Notes under the pieces: generated by a model | Told to the model about the DNA's origin: nothing | The model's input: only the letters and a program-made list of their open reading frames with translations | Database searches by the model: none | From: Limnohabitans sp. | GTDB taxonomy: Bacteria; Pseudomonadota; Gammaproteobacteria; Burkholderiales; Burkholderiaceae_C | DNA: 12,618 bases | Reading direction: 5' to 3' | Assembly: GCA_030729445.1 (NCBI GenBank) | Contig: JANQXJ010000243.1 | Coordinates: 1 to 12,618 of the forward strand | In this document: positions 11,956 through 12,618 of the stretch, one piece after another | Position numbering within the stretch: the stretch's first letter is position 1 | How the letters are laid out: each line of letters opens with the position of its first letter | Position numbers and translations under genes: made by a program

Positions 11956-12348
11956 TCAAGCCGCTGTGAAGCGCTCGCGCAAGTACGCCACGATGGCGCT
12001 CGACTCGCGCAACCACTGGACTTGGCCGTTGGCATCGGTGACCTTCAGGCAGGGCACCTGGGTTGCGCCAGTGCCTTCTTGCAAAGCGCTGCGGTGGCCG
12101 GGGTTGTGCTGGGCGTCGCGCTGCTCAATGGGCAAAGACAAGCGGTGCATTTCCTGACGCACTTTGATGCAAAACGGGCAGGTGCTGAACTGGTAGAGCG
12201 CCAGGTTTTGGCATTGCGCATCGACAGCCGCTTGCGCGGTCGAGTCGCGTTGCACGCCGCTGGGTCGGCTCAAACGCTCTTTGAGCAACATGAAGGGGCC
12301 CAGCACAACGCGCAGGGTTCGAAAAAAAGCACGGACAACGGATTTCAT
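11956..12348 (-). CDS. Glutaredoxin-like protein with a hydrophobic, basic N-terminal extension
   Basis: Thioredoxin-fold protein of 130 residues, expected to reduce disulfides or glutathione mixed disulfides. The glutaredoxin domain spans about 46-128: LALYQFSTCPFC (49-60) with a CPFC active site (Cys57, Cys60), cis-proline in TQVPCL (Pro99) and the glutathione-contacting ESSAIVAYL near the C-terminus. Before it lie about 45 residues alternating basic and hydrophobic residues (MKSVVRAFFRTLRVVLGPFMLLKERL), which is not a cleavable signal and may lie on or in the inner membrane. The GST-like C-terminus (SSAIVAYLRERF) explains why such proteins are sometimes labelled GST N-terminal-domain proteins. 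It follows uvrA on the same strand by 66 bp; no strong Shine-Dalgarno or terminator is visible between them, so readthrough from uvrA is possible. Confidence 0.9.
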   Translation of the reverse strand: MKSVVRAFFRTLRVVLGPFMLLKERLSRPSGVQRDSTAQAAVDAQCQNLALYQFSTCPFCIKVRQEMHRLSLPIEQRDAQHNPGHRSALQEGTGATQVPCLKVTDANGQVQWLRESSAIVAYLRERFTAA

Positions 12349-12414
12349 GGGTGGGTCAAGCTTTCAAGTCAAAAGGTTTAAAAGGGTCGTGAGGGACAAA
12401 ACGTGGGGCGGTCG

Positions 12415-12618
12415 TCACAGCAAGCGCTTTAAATAATGGCCCGTGAAACTCGCCTTGTTTTTGGCCAGTTGTTCCGGTGTGCCTTCGCCCAGCACTGTGC
12501 CGCCAGCCGCGCCGCCTTCGGGGCCCATGTCGATCAGCCAGTCGGCGGTTTTGATCACGTCGAGGTTGTGCTCGATGATGACGATGGTGTTGCCCGCGTC
12601 GCGCAGCTGGTGCAGCAC
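12415..12618 (-). CDS. uvrA: Excinuclease ABC subunit A, C-terminal fragment (5' part beyond window)
   Basis: The last 67 codons of UvrA, the DNA-damage-recognition ATPase of nucleotide excision repair. The reading frame is open to the right edge, so the rest of the gene (full-length UvrA is about 940 residues) lies outside the window. Recognition rests on LRDAGNTIVIIEHNLDVIKTADWLIDMGPEGGAAGG, the conserved switch-histidine (H-loop) and following strand of the second ABC domain, and on the ending EGTPEQLA...SFTGHYLKRLL. The GTG at the edge is an internal valine codon, not a start. The termination at 12415 looks natural for the family, with no sign of truncation. Confidence 0.96.
   Translation of the reverse strand: MLHQLRDAGNTIVIIEHNLDVIKTADWLIDMGPEGGAAGGTVLGEGTPEQLAKNKASFTGHYLKRLL

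Noticed and set aside
1..12618. A defence island, toxin-antitoxin pair, prophage or CRISPR system
   Set aside because: All genes except one small orphan fall in housekeeping or catabolic families. I saw no integrase, transposase, nuclease effector, spaced repeats or abrupt change in composition.

Overview
The window looks like a chromosomal segment of a betaproteobacterium, most likely Burkholderiales and probably Comamonadaceae-like. This rests on high GC content, the style of the proteins (FadE2-type acyl-CoA dehydrogenase, GTT2-type GST, EstB-type esterase, MdtB/C-like RND pump) and dense packing with short intergenic gaps. I assign no species. I see no tRNA, rRNA, CRISPR array, insertion sequence, phage gene or replication origin, and no gap without a gene exceeds about 220 bases.

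Layout from left to right. A 5'-complete but 3'-truncated acyl-CoA dehydrogenase lies on the minus strand (1-933) and is divergent from a GTT2-like glutathione S-transferase (1151-1771, plus). The GST converges on a two-gene minus-strand RND efflux operon: periplasmic adaptor (4932-6149), then inner-membrane pump (1830-4928). No outer-membrane factor or regulator gene is beside it, but a perfect inverted repeat sits in its upstream region. An AMP-forming acyl-CoA ligase (6327-7946, minus) and an EstB/family VIII serine hydrolase (8058-9233, minus) follow, separated by a REP-like pair of inverted palindromes. Divergent from the hydrolase is a compact plus-strand pair: a cysteine-free MerR regulator (9375-9734) overlapping by ATGA a PaaI-type hotdog thioesterase (9731-10138). 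A minus-strand pair follows: cytochrome b561 (10792-11352), then a CYTH triphosphatase-like protein (10163-10777). The right end has a small orphan tail-anchored coiled-coil protein (11551-11931, plus), a glutaredoxin-like protein (11956-12348, minus) and the C-terminus of UvrA (12415-12618, minus).

Functional reading. The left and middle parts are rich in acyl-group chemistry (dehydrogenase, CoA ligase, esterase, thioesterase) together with detoxification and export (GST, RND pump). These genes lie in several transcription units on both strands, so a single pathway is not demonstrated. The most interesting structure is regulatory: a dyad abutting an extended -10 element whose predicted start coincides with the MerR initiation codon, suggesting autoregulation and a leaderless transcript; the inverted repeat before the RND operon; and the REP-like element. 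I found no convincing evidence of a wholly new multi-gene system. The most plausible understudied units are the MerR-thioesterase pair and the orphan tail-anchored protein.
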